Numbered from the stretch's first letter, positions 34,125 through 43,852 are shown. The stretch: 44,324 nt of DNA from an uncultured Cytophagales bacterium (GCA_946409305.1 CAMJVU010000007.1:1-44324); one strand, 5' to 3'. Translations and numbers: made by a program. Notes: generated from the sequence alone by a model not told the origin.

Positions 34125-34523
34125 ATGGGTGTTACGTTCTCTATGATAAAACCTGATGCTTTCAAGCAAGGATTGTCGGGTAGAATTTTAAGTGATATAG
34201 AACAGTCTGGTTTTAAAATTGTCAAGATGCGTGTGGTACGTATGTCGAGAGATCAGGCAATGGACTTTTATAATTCGCTGAGTCATCTTCCTTTTTATAA
34301 TGATTTGTGTGATTATATGTCGTCTGGTCCAATTGTTGCTCTCGTGTTGGAGGCGGATGATGCTGTTAAAAGATTTAGAGATTTGATAGGAGCTACGGAT
34401 CCTGCTATGGCTATGTGTGGTACGATAAGAAGTAAGTATGGAATATCAAAGGGAAGTAATGCTATACATGGGTCTGATTCTGACCTAAGTGCGGAAAGAG
34501 AAGTAAAATTTTTTGATTTGTAA
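34125..34523 (+). CDS. ndk: Nucleoside diphosphate kinase
   Basis: It equalises nucleoside triphosphate pools by phosphate transfer. The 132-residue protein has TFSMIKPDAFKQGLSGRI, the Kpn loop and the active His115 in GSNAIHGSDS. It is 9 bases after pheS. Close to the DHH and FKBP genes, as in other Bacteroidota. Confidence 0.95.
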   Translation: MGVTFSMIKPDAFKQGLSGRILSDIEQSGFKIVKMRVVRMSRDQAMDFYNSLSHLPFYNDLCDYMSSGPIVALVLEADDAVKRFRDLIGATDPAMAMCGTIRSKYGISKGSNAIHGSDSDLSAEREVKFFDL

Positions 34524-34533
34524 TTTTGTACAT

Positions 34534-36171
34534 ATGTTAAATAATAGACAATTTGGTATTTTAACTATTGTAGTGGTATCTACAGTTACTATCAATTTAT
34601 TCTTGTTCAGGAGATATAATTCGGAGGTAAAATGTGGGCAGAACAGTCAAGGTTGTTCAAAGGTTAATGCAGTTAGTGACGCGGGTGTAGGGAAATCCAG
34701 CCCTATATTGGTTGACAGTGTCAGTCCTGTGGTGGTTGACAGTAAAGGTGGCAGTTTTTATGAATATGAACAACAGCAAATTGATTTGTTAGAGAGAAGT
34801 ATGAAATCAATTGTCGCTATATACACAACTATTGAGCGTCAGGTTAATCAGATTAACCCTTTCTTTTTTTTTGGAAATCCATTTGGTAATTTTGGTGATT
34901 TTGGTGATTTTTTTGGAAGGCCAAGGAATGGGAGTGGTCAGGTACGAAGACCACAAACTCAGAAACAAACTGGTTATGGGTCTGGTGTCATAGTTGAGAG
35001 TAATGATAAAGAGACATTTATACTAACAAATAGTCATGTTGTTGAGGGTGGTTCTAAAGTTGAAGTTTTATACAACAATCGTAAGTATGAAGCAAAAGTG
35101 TTGGGGAGTGATTCTGTTGTTGATCTTGCTTTATTAGAAATAGTTGAAAAAAATCTTCCTTCATTGCCGTTTGGTAATTCTGATAAATTACGTATGGGAT
35201 CTATTGTGTATTCTCTTGGGAATCCAGGGATGTACAGCAATACGGCAAGTCGAGGTATGGTTACATCTAATATTCATAGGGGTATTTCTGAAGATAATTC
35301 TGGTACGCTTTCTACAATACAAACGGATGCCATGATGTTTCATGGGAGTAGTGGTGGTGCGTTGATAGATTCGACAGGTAGGTTGGTTGGAATTAATGTA
35401 GCTCTTGCTGCTCCCAACGGTCAGGAGTTAACGAATATGACCTTCGCTATACCAATCAATACGGCGAGAAAGTCTATTTCAGATTTTAAGGAATATGGGT
35501 ACATTCAAAGGGTAGTTCTCGGGATAGTTGGCGCAAGTGTGAGTGATGAATTGGTGAAACAAAAGAAATTAAAGGTTTATCAAGGTGTTTATGTGGAATC
35601 TGTGGAGAAAACAAGTCCTTTAAAAAAGGTTGGTGTGAAAGGAGGTGATGTCATAGTCTCGATTACGTTGGAGTATAAGGACGATGCGAGTGGTGGTGCC
35701 GTTCAAAATACTATTGATATACATGATATGGTGAGGCTTCAAGAGGTTGTTTCAACCATAAGTCCAGGAACTAATGTTGTTTTGCATGTTGATAGAAGTG
35801 GGAAAAAACTAGATTTTAAGGTAAAGTTAGGGAGAGAAAGTAATGTTAAAATCGTCGACAATGGAAAAGAATTGATAGTAAATGGAGCCACAATTAAGGA
35901 ACTGACCGAAAAACAACTTAAAGCATTAAAAGATGGTGGAAGTGGTGATAATACCGTAGTAGGGGGAGTTATGTTATCTAAAAGAGGACCTGATAGTAAG
36001 CGTTGGGGTAAAATGAAGGAGGGATTCGTCATTACAAGTGTTGATAATGTAAATATAACGTCATGTTCGGAGTTTAAGGAGCAAATAAGGGGTAAAAGAA
36101 GGGTAATGTTATCTGGAGTTTATTTAAATGATCCTAAGGAGGAGTATGTATATGTTCTTGACTTGATGTGA
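34534..36171 (+). CDS. Periplasmic serine protease, HtrA/DegP family
   Basis: The 545-residue envelope protease starts at ATG 34534 (MLNNRQFGILTIVVVSTVTI, membrane anchor). The trypsin-like domain has His168 (ILTNSHVVEG), Asp197 (VVDLALLE) and Ser273 in HGSSGGALID, where the usual GNSGG is GSSGG. Two PDZ-like regions follow, from about 310 (VLGIVGASVSDELVKQ) and about 440. A Phe/Gly/Asp-rich stretch (FFFFGNPFGNFGDFGDFFGR) sits before the protease as in Bacteroidota homologues. It degrades or refolds misfolded envelope proteins. Confidence 0.92.
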   Translation: MLNNRQFGILTIVVVSTVTINLFLFRRYNSEVKCGQNSQGCSKVNAVSDAGVGKSSPILVDSVSPVVVDSKGGSFYEYEQQQIDLLERSMKSIVAIYTTIERQVNQINPFFFFGNPFGNFGDFGDFFGRPRNGSGQVRRPQTQKQTGYGSGVIVESNDKETFILTNSHVVEGGSKVEVLYNNRKYEAKVLGSDSVVDLALLEIVEKNLPSLPFGNSDKLRMGSIVYSLGNPGMYSNTASRGMVTSNIHRGISEDNSGTLSTIQTDAMMFHGSSGGALIDSTGRLVGINVALAAPNGQELTNMTFAIPINTARKSISDFKEYGYIQRVVLGIVGASVSDELVKQKKLKVYQGVYVESVEKTSPLKKVGVKGGDVIVSITLEYKDDASGGAVQNTIDIHDMVRLQEVVSTISPGTNVVLHVDRSGKKLDFKVKLGRESNVKIVDNGKELIVNGATIKELTEKQLKALKDGGSGDNTVVGGVMLSKRGPDSKRWGKMKEGFVITSVDNVNITSCSEFKEQIRGKRRVMLSGVYLNDPKEEYVYVLDLM

Positions 36172-36183
36172 CGTTTAATGCAG

Positions 36184-36255
36184 GGTTGTGTAGTTTAATG
36201 GATAGAATAAAAGTTTCCGGTACTTTTGGTGCAGGTTCGATTCCTACCATAACCA
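36184..36255 (+). tRNA. tRNA-Arg(CCG)
   Basis: GGTTGTGTAGTTTAATGGAT opens the gene; anticodon arm AAAGT-TTCCGGT-ACTTT gives anticodon CCG. Acceptor GGTTGTG/CATAACC. It is a sister of the next tRNA, with nearly identical D and T arms, and starts 13 bases after the htrA stop. Confidence 0.9.
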
Positions 36256-36259
36256 CATT

Positions 36260-36331
36260 GGTTGTGTAGTTCAATGGATAGAATAGGAGTTTCCTAAACT
36301 CTTGATGCAGGTTCGATTCCTACCATAGCCA
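36260..36331 (+). tRNA. tRNA-Arg(CCU)
   Basis: GGTTGTGTAGTTCAATGGAT opens the gene; anticodon arm GGAGT-TTCCTAA-ACTCT gives anticodon CCU. It is a tandem paralogue of the CCG gene, 4 bases downstream, with a changed anticodon arm. Confidence 0.92.
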
Positions 36332-36351
36332 CTGATCGTATTATTAATTAT

Positions 36352-36423
36352 GATTTCGTAGCTCAGTGGTAGAGCACTTCTCTTTTAAAGAAGGGGTCCT
36401 GGGTTCGAGTCCCAGCGAAATCA
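36352..36423 (+). tRNA. tRNA-Lys(UUU)
   Basis: GATTTCGTAGCTCAGTGGTA opens the gene; anticodon arm CTTCT-CTTTTAA-AGAAG gives anticodon UUU. T arm CTGGG-TTCGAGT-CCCAG and acceptor CGAAATC plus A close the fold. Confidence 0.95.
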
Positions 36424-36687
36424 CTCAGTTATCTGTTTTTTGAAATGTAGTTTAATGTTTTTTTATCGTTCACTTAGGTTAGTTTTTATTATTTTTTTAC
36501 ATGATTATGGTTTTTGTTGTCACAAGTGGTTTAGTACATTTGATATTCTTATTTGACAAATGGTTAGTATTATGTTTGAGGGTATTAAATGTGACTATCA
36601 GGCGATAATGATGATAATTTTATGATGCGTATTGCTTTTTATTAAAATTGTGAGTATTATATAAGTGGGTGTGTGACCCGGTGTGTT

Positions 36688-36912
36688 ATGGTGAATAAGA
36701 AATGTAGCAAGTTGGTTAGGCTTGCGATTAATGCAACTATGAGCGGAGCTGTAGTTGTAATGGGGTTTGGAGGTTCTATGCCTTCTACGGATATTAGTAC
36801 GTCTACTTCTACACTTACTAATGGGTCTACTTCTAATGTTGGTGAGACGAATGTATTGTCTAGTCAGCCTCAGGTGAAGGCCAGTTGTCGTAATCTGTGG
36901 GGGTTGTGTTGA
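36688..36912 (+). CDS. Small secreted Ser/Thr-rich protein
   Basis: The 74-residue frame from ATG 36688 (the frame is open from 36673) starts with a basic and then hydrophobic stretch (NKKCSKLVRLAINATMSGAV), followed by a Ser/Thr-rich body (STDISTSTSTLTNGSTSN) and the tail SCRNLWGLC. The layout is that of an exported peptide. No family is recognised. The local composition is less AT-rich than the flanks, which supports coding. Confidence 0.45.
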   Translation: MVNKKCSKLVRLAINATMSGAVVVMGFGGSMPSTDISTSTSTLTNGSTSNVGETNVLSSQPQVKASCRNLWGLC

Positions 36913-37138
36913 TTAGCTAGTAAGGTAGGAGAATCTGTTTTCTGCTTTACAACTTTTGTAGATGTTTTTGTTTCGTTTTTTTGTATTTGCTTTTGATTTT
37001 AATTTGTGGTGATATTGAAGTTTGGTAGGTGTTTTTGAGGTACTGTAAGAAGGGAAATATTGGATTTACATTTGTGGATGGTGGACATTAATTAATTATT
37101 GTTCTGTTCTTTTATTTTTTAGGTGGTTTTGTGTAAAT

Positions 37139-37615
37139 ATGGTGAGATATAAAACAATTGGAATAGATCCTGGTACGAATATCATGGGTTTCTCTATATT
37201 AGAGAAAAATGATGGTAAGATAAAAGTTGAACAATTTGGGATTATTAAAATTAGTAATTTATATTCGACAGAAAAGTTGTTGCATGTGTACAATGAGGTG
37301 TCTAAATTGGTGGATAAATATAAGCCGAATACTTTGGCAGTAGAAACTCAATTTTTGGGAAATAATGTGCAGTCATTATTGAAACTAGGTAGAGTGCAGG
37401 GGATTGTTATTTTAGTTGGATTACAGTATAAATTGAGTGTAAAAGAATATTCACCTAGAACAATAAAGAAGATGATAACTGGTAATGGAAGTTCTACAAA
37501 AGAACAAGTAGCATTTATGGTATCCTCTCTATTGGGTATTGATGTTGAAGATTGTAAATATGATTCCACAGATGCGTTATCAATAGCATTATGTGACATG
37601 ATGGAACATGATTGA
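37139..37615 (+). CDS. ruvC: Holliday junction resolvase RuvC
   Basis: The 158-residue nuclease cuts four-way junctions during recombination. Catalytic acids are in place: Asp10 (IGIDPGTNIMGFSI), Glu69 (LAVETQFLGNN), Asp142 and Asp145 (YDSTDALSIALC). Length is normal. ruvA and ruvB are not in the window. It converges on lptF/G. Confidence 0.95.
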   Translation: MVRYKTIGIDPGTNIMGFSILEKNDGKIKVEQFGIIKISNLYSTEKLLHVYNEVSKLVDKYKPNTLAVETQFLGNNVQSLLKLGRVQGIVILVGLQYKLSVKEYSPRTIKKMITGNGSSTKEQVAFMVSSLLGIDVEDCKYDSTDALSIALCDMMEHD

Positions 37616-37657
37616 ATTCATATTTACGATAACATTATTGATATTAAAAAGGAATAC

Positions 37658-38740
37658 TTATGCAGGTTTTTTTAAATAAAAGATAAAACAAAACAAAAAA
37701 GAAACAATGTTAGGTAGCCACAGAACGAATAATGGAATTGTCTTGGAATATTTGACAAATCCTTCGACAAACATTGATATACCGATGAAACTAAAAGCTA
37801 ATATAAAACTGATTATAATTTTTTTTTTATTTCCACTTCTGCTTTTTTCGGAACAAAATAAAACAGCCATAGTAATCAAGATTAATACACTGAACGGGTG
37901 ATATATTCTCTTCATTTTTTCTATTTCGAATAAAACAATATTGTCAGATCCATTAATATTGCAGTTTTCTATTAAAGTATTCAGCTCTTTTCTTGTCAAT
38001 TTACCTATAGTTTTTGTATCAATAACAAAACTATTAATATCCAGTTTATTGCAGCTAATTTCATATTTATCCAGATACGAAATCGTGTCTTCAACGTCTC
38101 CATACTCTCTCTTTTGACATTTTTCAAGTATCCATTTTTTACTTTTATTGTCACACTTGATATATTTAGAAGACATTCTTTCTACTAATTGATTCTTTTT
38201 GAAAGAGTCAATCCATACGTTAGAACCGATTTGGTCGTAAATATCATAGCTCTCTATGTATAAAAATTGGTTATTGGATAATTTGATGTGTAAATCTCTG
38301 CACTTACTGTTTACATTTCCTTTGAGATATTTTGTTTCAAAATCATACATTTTTTTATTTGTTAATGGTAAAAGCAAATTGCAAAAGATTAACAATAATA
38401 TTACCAAAATGCCTCCAAATAAAATTATAAATGGGTATAAAAATCTCAACTTAGTATTTCCAAGCGATAAAAAAGATACAATTTCACATCTATTTGAAAG
38501 TCTAAGTATTACAAATACAGAAGATATAAAAACTATCACAGGCATTATCAGATTGAAGATGAATGGAATTTCAACCAAATAGTAAAACAATATTTTTGAT
38601 AGATTAAGACCATATTGAAAAAAAGTATGTCCCTCTGCAATAAAATCAAAAAAAACTACTATCAATAAAAAGGTAATAGTTAAGAAAAAAAACATTGCGG
38701 AAATCTTCTTCACTATGTAAATATCAAATATCTTTATCAT
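37658..38740 (-). CDS. LPS export permease, LptF/LptG (YjgP/YjgQ) family
   Basis: The 360-residue protein has the family's start (IFDIYIVKKISAMFFFLTIT), three N-terminal membrane helices, a periplasmic beta domain of about 150 residues and three C-terminal helices. It is one half of the LptB2FG exporter. Whether it is LptF or LptG cannot be decided from the sequence. Its presence together with an LptC-like gene 2.5 kb away implies an LPS-like outer membrane. Confidence 0.85.
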   Translation of the reverse strand: MIKIFDIYIVKKISAMFFFLTITFLLIVVFFDFIAEGHTFFQYGLNLSKILFYYLVEIPFIFNLIMPVIVFISSVFVILRLSNRCEIVSFLSLGNTKLRFLYPFIILFGGILVILLLIFCNLLLPLTNKKMYDFETKYLKGNVNSKCRDLHIKLSNNQFLYIESYDIYDQIGSNVWIDSFKKNQLVERMSSKYIKCDNKSKKWILEKCQKREYGDVEDTISYLDKYEISCNKLDINSFVIDTKTIGKLTRKELNTLIENCNINGSDNIVLFEIEKMKRIYHPFSVLILITMAVLFCSEKSRSGNKKKIIISFILAFSFIGISMFVEGFVKYSKTIPLFVLWLPNIVSFLFCFIFYLKKPA

Positions 38741-38845
38741 CCTTATTCCACAAAAACTAAAGAGTCAATAACTACCATATTCATCCACCCTCTGCTATAT
38801 TTCTATCCTGAAGAATATAGAGAATATGATATTACTGACTCAAAA

Positions 38846-39154
38846 TTACGAAATTTTTATCCCAATTCCATTAGGAATATCAATCTTTGACAAGGCTGTT
38901 ACAGCCTTTTGAGAACTCACATAAACATCTATCAGCCTAGAATATGTACACAGCTGAAATTGTTCCCTAGACTTTTTATATACATGTGGAGATTTCAGTA
39001 CCGTGAATTTTTCTCTTTTTGTCGGAAGAGGAAATGGTCCTACTACTTCTCCGAGACCTTTTATAGTGGACAATATTCTCCTTATAGTCATGTCCAACAA
39101 TTTTTGATCAAAAGATTTCAACTTAATTCTGAACTTACGTTGCACCCCACTCAT
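38846..39154 (-). CDS. rpsJ: Ribosomal protein uS10
   Basis: The 102-residue protein matches S10 along its length: [20 protein letters not shown], the [20 protein letters not shown] loop and [11 protein letters not shown]. It is part of the 30S head. In most bacteria it leads the S10 operon or follows tuf; here it stands alone, with lptF/G downstream on the same strand and a divergent gene upstream. No SD motif precedes its ATG. Confidence 0.95.
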   Translation of the reverse strand: MSGVQRKFRIKLKSFDQKLLDMTIRRILSTIKGLGEVVGPFPLPTKREKFTVLKSPHVYKKSREQFQLCTYSRLIDVYVSSQKAVTALSKIDIPNGIGIKIS

Positions 39155-39210
39155 GTTATGATACTACAAAATAAATTTGTAATATCATAACACAAGGAAT
39201 TATTTCGAAA

Positions 39211-39462
39211 TTGTTATTAGTAAATTTTCGTTTTCTGCACTTTGTTTACATTTTACTTGTATTGTTCTTAACAGGCAATACGATCGTCTCTTCGACAATA
39301 AAAACAGATTATGATTTAGTTTCACTGTTATTGGTGGCGGATTGTAAATTGACCTTTACAAAGATGTACACGATTTTGTGTTTGCTTGTATTTTGTTTCG
39401 ATATGTTTATGGAGTCTCATGGTATTGACAAGTTTTTTGTGTTAAGTCACATTATTTTTTAG
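39211..39462 (+). CDS. Doubtful small membrane ORF
   Basis: An open frame of 83 codons from TTG 39211 has two hydrophobic stretches (FLHFVYILLVLFLTGNTIVS and YTILCLLVFCFDMF). It ends one base before the GTG of the next gene. Poor start codon and AT-rich composition leave it uncertain. Confidence 0.25.
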   Translation: MLLVNFRFLHFVYILLVLFLTGNTIVSSTIKTDYDLVSLLLVADCKLTFTKMYTILCLLVFCFDMFMESHGIDKFFVLSHIIF

Positions 39463-39463
39463 T

Positions 39464-41239
39464 GTGGTTGTCAATTTTTTTCAAATAATTCAGTTTGTAT
39501 TTTTGTTAAATGTTTTGGACGTGTTTAATCAGGCAAAAACGTATTTTGATGGGGGACAATATGATTTAAGCGAGCAACTCTTTAGAAATATAGTCACTAG
39601 TAGTGAATCATCTAATTTGGAGCAAAATAATGACTCTACTGTAGTTAATAAGAACGAGGAGTATGACGATATTTGCGCATATTCGTTGTTTTTTTTAGCG
39701 ATGATTGAATATAAAAAGTCAAACATGTATAATTCTGGAAAATTATTTGAAAGAGTATTAGAATACCCGAATTGGAATAAGGTTGACAATGTGTTGATTT
39801 GGTTGGCTGATATATGTTTTAGACAGGATAAGTACGTTGATGCACTCGAATATTTAGGTAAGGTAAAGGATAAATCGTTGGAGAACTACAAAAAAAACAT
39901 GAAAGATAAGTATATAACTCCGTATATTTCGTCAAATGCTGCTAATAGTTGTATCTTAAGATATCCCAATGATAAGTTTATATTCAACAACTGGATAAAA
40001 AAACAAAAACACGCAGATATCGTAGAAAGGAGACCATGGATAGTATCGTGGTTGGAAGAATGTGGCTATGTAAAAACAAAAAGAAACACGTTAAAATTTC
40101 AAAAAAAAGATACGTACAACGTAGCTGTATTTTTGCCACTGAATAGTGAAAATATCGATTCTGCAAGTGCAAAATATTTCGACTTATATAAAGGGATAGA
40201 ATATGCACTTGAGCAAAGTGAGTACAAAAATATTAATGTAAAGCTGTATGATACTCAGTTGCCACAGTGGTCCTTACGTAAAATTTTACAACTCGAAGAA
40301 ATGAAAAATGTGGATTTTATTGTTGGAATATTTGGAAATAGCTTAAATGTAATTTCTGATTTTAGTAAAAAAAATAAAATCAACATGATAGAAATAGAAT
40401 CATCACAGTTGTCTCATTTAGGAAAAAATCGTTACGGGTATCTTATGCAATCATCTGGTATTACGCAAGCTCATTACGCAGCTATGTCACTAATAAAACA
40501 TTTTCGTATAAGTCATGAGGATAATATCGTAGTTGTAAGCTCAACATCAAAAGATGATATTGAACAAGTTGATGCGTTTAAGAGTACACTTTTGTTACAT
40601 GAGTATAGCAATGTAGTTGATGTAATACTTGATAGTAAAAGGAATAAAGAGATAGTGTTTTATGCAAGAGAGCAACAGAAAAATAAACAAAAGTTGAAAG
40701 AAAATAAGAAAGGAGAAGATTCAGATATCGTGCTTGTTGAAACCACAGAACAAGATGAAATTATAAAACACATAAACAATGCCACGCATGTATACGTAGC
40801 TACTAATAACGCATTAGTATTAACAAATCTAATAAGTCTTTTGCAAACAGACAGAACTAATAATCCTTTAATGTTTTGTAGTCATGATTTCTTGGAAACG
40901 GTTGATATTAATTCTCTTTTGAACCAAAATATATATTTCTTGACTTCATCGTTTATTGATTATTCGTTGGAAAATGTGAAGGTGTTTATAAACACATTTC
41001 ACGAAAAATTTAAACATTATCCTAATAAACTTGCTTTTTATGGTTTTGATTTGATGAATTTTGTAATTAAACAATTAAACGATTTTGGTAGGTATCCACA
41101 ATGTTCAAAAGATGGTTACAAATGTGATTGTACTTTTTTGCCAGGTATAAATTATGGATGTTATCATGACAATCAGAACGTACTCATGATAAGGTACGAT
41201 GGATATAATCCAACAGTAGTTGTGAAAAGTATTAATTAG
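39464..41239 (+). CDS. TPR protein with type I periplasmic-binding (LivK/LpoA-like) domain
   Basis: The 591-residue protein starts at GTG 39464 with a signal-like segment (FFQIIQFVFLLNVLDV). Residues about 20-170 contain TPR-like helices (FNQAKTYFDGGQYDLSEQLF; YSLFFLAMIEYKKSNMYNSG; ICFRQDKYVDALEYLGKVKD). From about 222 a substrate-binding fold begins (NVAVFLPLNSENIDSASAKY, VDFIVGIFGNS, IVVVSSTSKDDIEQVDAFKS, LAFYGFDLMNFVIKQL). An insertion at about 400-430 is Lys-rich. The TPR plus LivK-fold layout resembles LpoA-type activators of peptidoglycan synthesis and Bacteroidota envelope proteins beside lptC. Function is inferred only. Confidence 0.65.
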   Translation: MVVNFFQIIQFVFLLNVLDVFNQAKTYFDGGQYDLSEQLFRNIVTSSESSNLEQNNDSTVVNKNEEYDDICAYSLFFLAMIEYKKSNMYNSGKLFERVLEYPNWNKVDNVLIWLADICFRQDKYVDALEYLGKVKDKSLENYKKNMKDKYITPYISSNAANSCILRYPNDKFIFNNWIKKQKHADIVERRPWIVSWLEECGYVKTKRNTLKFQKKDTYNVAVFLPLNSENIDSASAKYFDLYKGIEYALEQSEYKNINVKLYDTQLPQWSLRKILQLEEMKNVDFIVGIFGNSLNVISDFSKKNKINMIEIESSQLSHLGKNRYGYLMQSSGITQAHYAAMSLIKHFRISHEDNIVVVSSTSKDDIEQVDAFKSTLLLHEYSNVVDVILDSKRNKEIVFYAREQQKNKQKLKENKKGEDSDIVLVETTEQDEIIKHINNATHVYVATNNALVLTNLISLLQTDRTNNPLMFCSHDFLETVDINSLLNQNIYFLTSSFIDYSLENVKVFINTFHEKFKHYPNKLAFYGFDLMNFVIKQLNDFGRYPQCSKDGYKCDCTFLPGINYGCYHDNQNVLMIRYDGYNPTVVVKSIN

Positions 41240-41241
41240 TT

Positions 41242-41829
41242 ATGAGTCGTAAGGGTATTTTTTTTGTTATCTTGATATGTATTAACGGCAATGATAGTTT
41301 TAACGAAGAGTATAAGAGAGAAATTCAAAGAATATTAGATATTTTCTTTGAAAAGAGCGGAGATGATGAATACAATGTGATAACTGCATTCGATACAGAA
41401 ACGTCTATAAAATTTGATAATAAAGAAAGGTTTCATATTTCTACCAATAAGTGTATTCAAACGACAGGCTCGATTATATACGCTCCTAATAACGTGAATA
41501 TTGAATATTTTGATGAAAATCATAAATTAGTATCTCCAATAAGTGCAAATGAAGTCGTATGGCAACAGGATAGGAACATGATGTTACTTTTAGGAAATGT
41601 AAAAATTGAATCAGTCGATGATAATAAAATGAAAGGGAAAAAAGAATTTTATACGGATTGTTTGTTGTTCGATACTTCTCAACGTTACGTGTTGAATGAT
41701 AGTTTTGCAAGGATTGAACTTGATAAAAAAACAATAGAAGGGGATAATATATTTGCAAAACAGGACCTAAGTTACTATAGAATAATGAGACCTCATATTT
41801 TGATTCCGAAAAAAATGATGTTACGATAG
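41242..41829 (+). CDS. lptC: LptC-like LPS export protein
   Basis: The 195-residue protein has a weak N-terminal hydrophobic signal, then a beta-jellyroll pattern: GSIIYAPNNVNIEYFDENHK, ISANEVVWQQDRNMMLLLGN with VKIES, then YTDCLLFDTSQRYVLNDSFA, and KTIEGDNIF. These repeats (short strands of the type A-x-x-x-x-Y/W...G-N-V) are typical of LptC in Bacteroidota, which often follows a TPR gene. LptC hands lipopolysaccharide from LptFG to LptA. An LptA (OstA) assignment is the main alternative. It starts 2 bases after the TPR gene. Confidence 0.65.
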   Translation: MSRKGIFFVILICINGNDSFNEEYKREIQRILDIFFEKSGDDEYNVITAFDTETSIKFDNKERFHISTNKCIQTTGSIIYAPNNVNIEYFDENHKLVSPISANEVVWQQDRNMMLLLGNVKIESVDDNKMKGKKEFYTDCLLFDTSQRYVLNDSFARIELDKKTIEGDNIFAKQDLSYYRIMRPHILIPKKMMLR

Positions 41830-41897
41830 TAACTTAAAACGATTATTTTTATCAGTATTTTGAGTGTTTTACGGATTATTTAGTGTCGAATACGATT

Positions 41898-42680
41898 TTA
41901 CACATTGGTTATGTTGAAGACTTCCCTAGAATTTTTTAAACATATGTCTGCTAGTTTTTCTATGTCTATTTGATATACATCTGCAACTTTTTGTGCAATG
42001 TATCTTATTAAACTAGGTTCATTACGTTGTTTACGAAAAGGTGTTGGTGTCAAATATGGACTATCAGTTTCTAGAACTATATTCTCTGGATTAACAACTT
42101 TTAAAGCTTTTCGTACTTTTGACGTATTAAATGTCACAAAACCTCCAATTCCCAAATAAAATCCCAAATCTACAAGTTTTTTGGCGTCATCGACACTATC
42201 ATAAAAACCGTGGATCACGCCGGTTAAGTTACCATTCTGTTGTTCTTTTAGTATTTTATACATATCGTCAGCGGCGTCTTGAGAGTGTATAGATACCGGC
42301 AATTTTAACTCTTTAGCAATGTTCAGTTCTTGTACAAAAAGTTTTCGTTGAGCATCGAGATCGATGTCTTTGAGATGATAATCTAATCCAATTTCACCGA
42401 TACCAATAAATTCGTGTTTCGATAAATATTGTTCTAATACATGTACTTGCCTTGTGTAATCACTAGTAACAGTGATAGGATAAATACCTATCATTATATC
42501 CAAAAATTCCGGATATTTTTGTTTAAGATAAACAATTCTATTTATATCTCTCTCGTACAAATTCGGAATTATAGTTCTGATAACATTAGAGTTAATAGCC
42601 CTTTTGATAACTTCGTCAATATCATTTACAAAAGTTTCTTCTTGCAAGTGAGCGTGAGTATCTATGAATTTGATTTTCAT
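41898..42680 (-). CDS. tatD: TatD-family metal-dependent deoxyribonuclease
   Basis: The 260-residue protein has FIDTHAHLQEE (Asp7, His9, His11), IGIGEIGLDYH, LPVSIHSQDA, GVIHGFYDS and VLETDSPYLTP, the metal-binding and signature motifs of TatD. It acts in DNA repair or processing of 3' ends. Length is normal. It converges on lptC. Confidence 0.93.
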   Translation of the reverse strand: MKIKFIDTHAHLQEETFVNDIDEVIKRAINSNVIRTIIPNLYERDINRIVYLKQKYPEFLDIMIGIYPITVTSDYTRQVHVLEQYLSKHEFIGIGEIGLDYHLKDIDLDAQRKLFVQELNIAKELKLPVSIHSQDAADDMYKILKEQQNGNLTGVIHGFYDSVDDAKKLVDLGFYLGIGGFVTFNTSKVRKALKVVNPENIVLETDSPYLTPTPFRKQRNEPSLIRYIAQKVADVYQIDIEKLADICLKNSREVFNITNV

Positions 42681-43033
42681 ATTTTATTATCTAGTATGTT
42701 AATCTACAATAAGTTGATATTTTGAATACGTTCGGATATAGGTCGATAATGAATTTTAGGAATGTGTAATGTTACATAATTCGTCTAGGGTAGTTACATT
42801 TAGGTTGTTATTAATATTTTTTATTTTTTTTTACATTTTATCATTAACGTTTTGTTGACATCTGTTACCTGTTAATATTTTTTCTATCGATCTACGGATA
42901 AAATCAATTTTGTTCATGGATGGACATAATATAGTCAAAATTTTCTAGGAATGTGTAATTAATTACATTTCGGAACGAAAAAGCGACTCCAATAACCAGA
43001 TGAGATGATATAGAACAATTACATGCTTATCTC
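42681..43033. other. Intergenic region with two dyad motifs
   Basis: No gene is visible in these roughly 350 AT-rich bases upstream of tatD and downstream of a surface-protein gene. Two copies of GGAATGTGTAAT lie at 42759 and 42948. Each begins a dyad: TGTAATGTTACA at 42765-42776 and TGTAATTAATTACA at 42954-42967. Such sites could be regulatory; nothing else was found. Confidence 0.4.
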
Positions 43034-43750
43034 CTAAAGATAAAAGTTTCTACCGAAAGATAATTTAATATTACTAATAACTGTATCCAAAAGACTTGCC
43101 CCCCCATCACCAAGACTCAAAGCTCCAATATCAAACGCGGTACCTACTTCTCCAAAAAAACCTTTAGTATTAACCCATTCAAATGGAACCACAGAAATAT
43201 TTGCTCCAACTTGAGCAATGTCGAAGTCTATTTTTGCGTTTTCATCACTAACATCAGAAAAACTTCCTCCCATTAAATTAACCATTACATTTCCACCGTG
43301 GTATGTGCCATTACTCCTACCTCCTCTACCATTGTAACTCCATCTGACTCCTCCACCAAGTTGTAACATAGCAACAGCTGGATAATCATAATCAATAAAT
43401 GAATAATACATATCTCCACACAGAATAGCTTTACCGACAAATCCTACATATTTATTGGGCCAATACGTACATGAAGACTCAGCACTTAAGAGTGATGGAA
43501 TTAAAAGACCTGAACCACTACCATCACACTTCATAGAACCAATACCTCCAAAAATAGTTCCAACACCCAGTCCTCTCCACGCAATAGAAACCCAACGATT
43601 ACTTCTAGGAACAATATCGTTTCTACTACTATCGTTCTTAATAGATTCAATTGTATTACCTTCTCGAGAAGTCACACTATCGTCTATGAGTGTATCGGTA
43701 GAGTTTAAACAAGTAATGGCAATTAATGCGCAGAAGATTTTAGCTTTCAT
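43034..43750 (-). CDS. Probable outer-membrane beta-barrel protein (family B, tandem copy 1)
   Basis: The 238-residue protein has a signal peptide (MKAKIFCALIAITCLNSTDT). Body segments are ESSCTYWPNKYVGFVGKAIL, VRWSYNGRGGRSNGTYHGG, VSVVPFEWVNTKGFF-like and EVGTAFDIGALSLGDGG, ending LSFGRNFYL, a barrel-like terminal strand. It is closely similar to the next copy and distantly to the protein at 18136. Three AAAT units directly abut its start codon on the 5' side. Function and ligand are unknown. Confidence 0.65.
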   Translation of the reverse strand: MKAKIFCALIAITCLNSTDTLIDDSVTSREGNTIESIKNDSSRNDIVPRSNRWVSIAWRGLGVGTIFGGIGSMKCDGSGSGLLIPSLLSAESSCTYWPNKYVGFVGKAILCGDMYYSFIDYDYPAVAMLQLGGGVRWSYNGRGGRSNGTYHGGNVMVNLMGGSFSDVSDENAKIDFDIAQVGANISVVPFEWVNTKGFFGEVGTAFDIGALSLGDGGASLLDTVISNIKLSFGRNFYL

Positions 43751-43765
43751 AAATAAATAAATAAA
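43751..43765 (-). repeat. Tetranucleotide repeat, three units of TTTA
   Basis: The plus strand reads AAATAAATAAATAAAA directly beside the CAT that is the start codon of the surface protein on the minus strand. The same motif precedes the genes at 17968 and 18804. Confidence 0.7.
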
Positions 43766-43852
43766 ACAAAATTTTGTTAGAAATGTTTAAAAATAGAATT
43801 GGAACTAACACTCAGTAGCTAGCGGAAAAATAAGAGTAATAACATATTTCTT

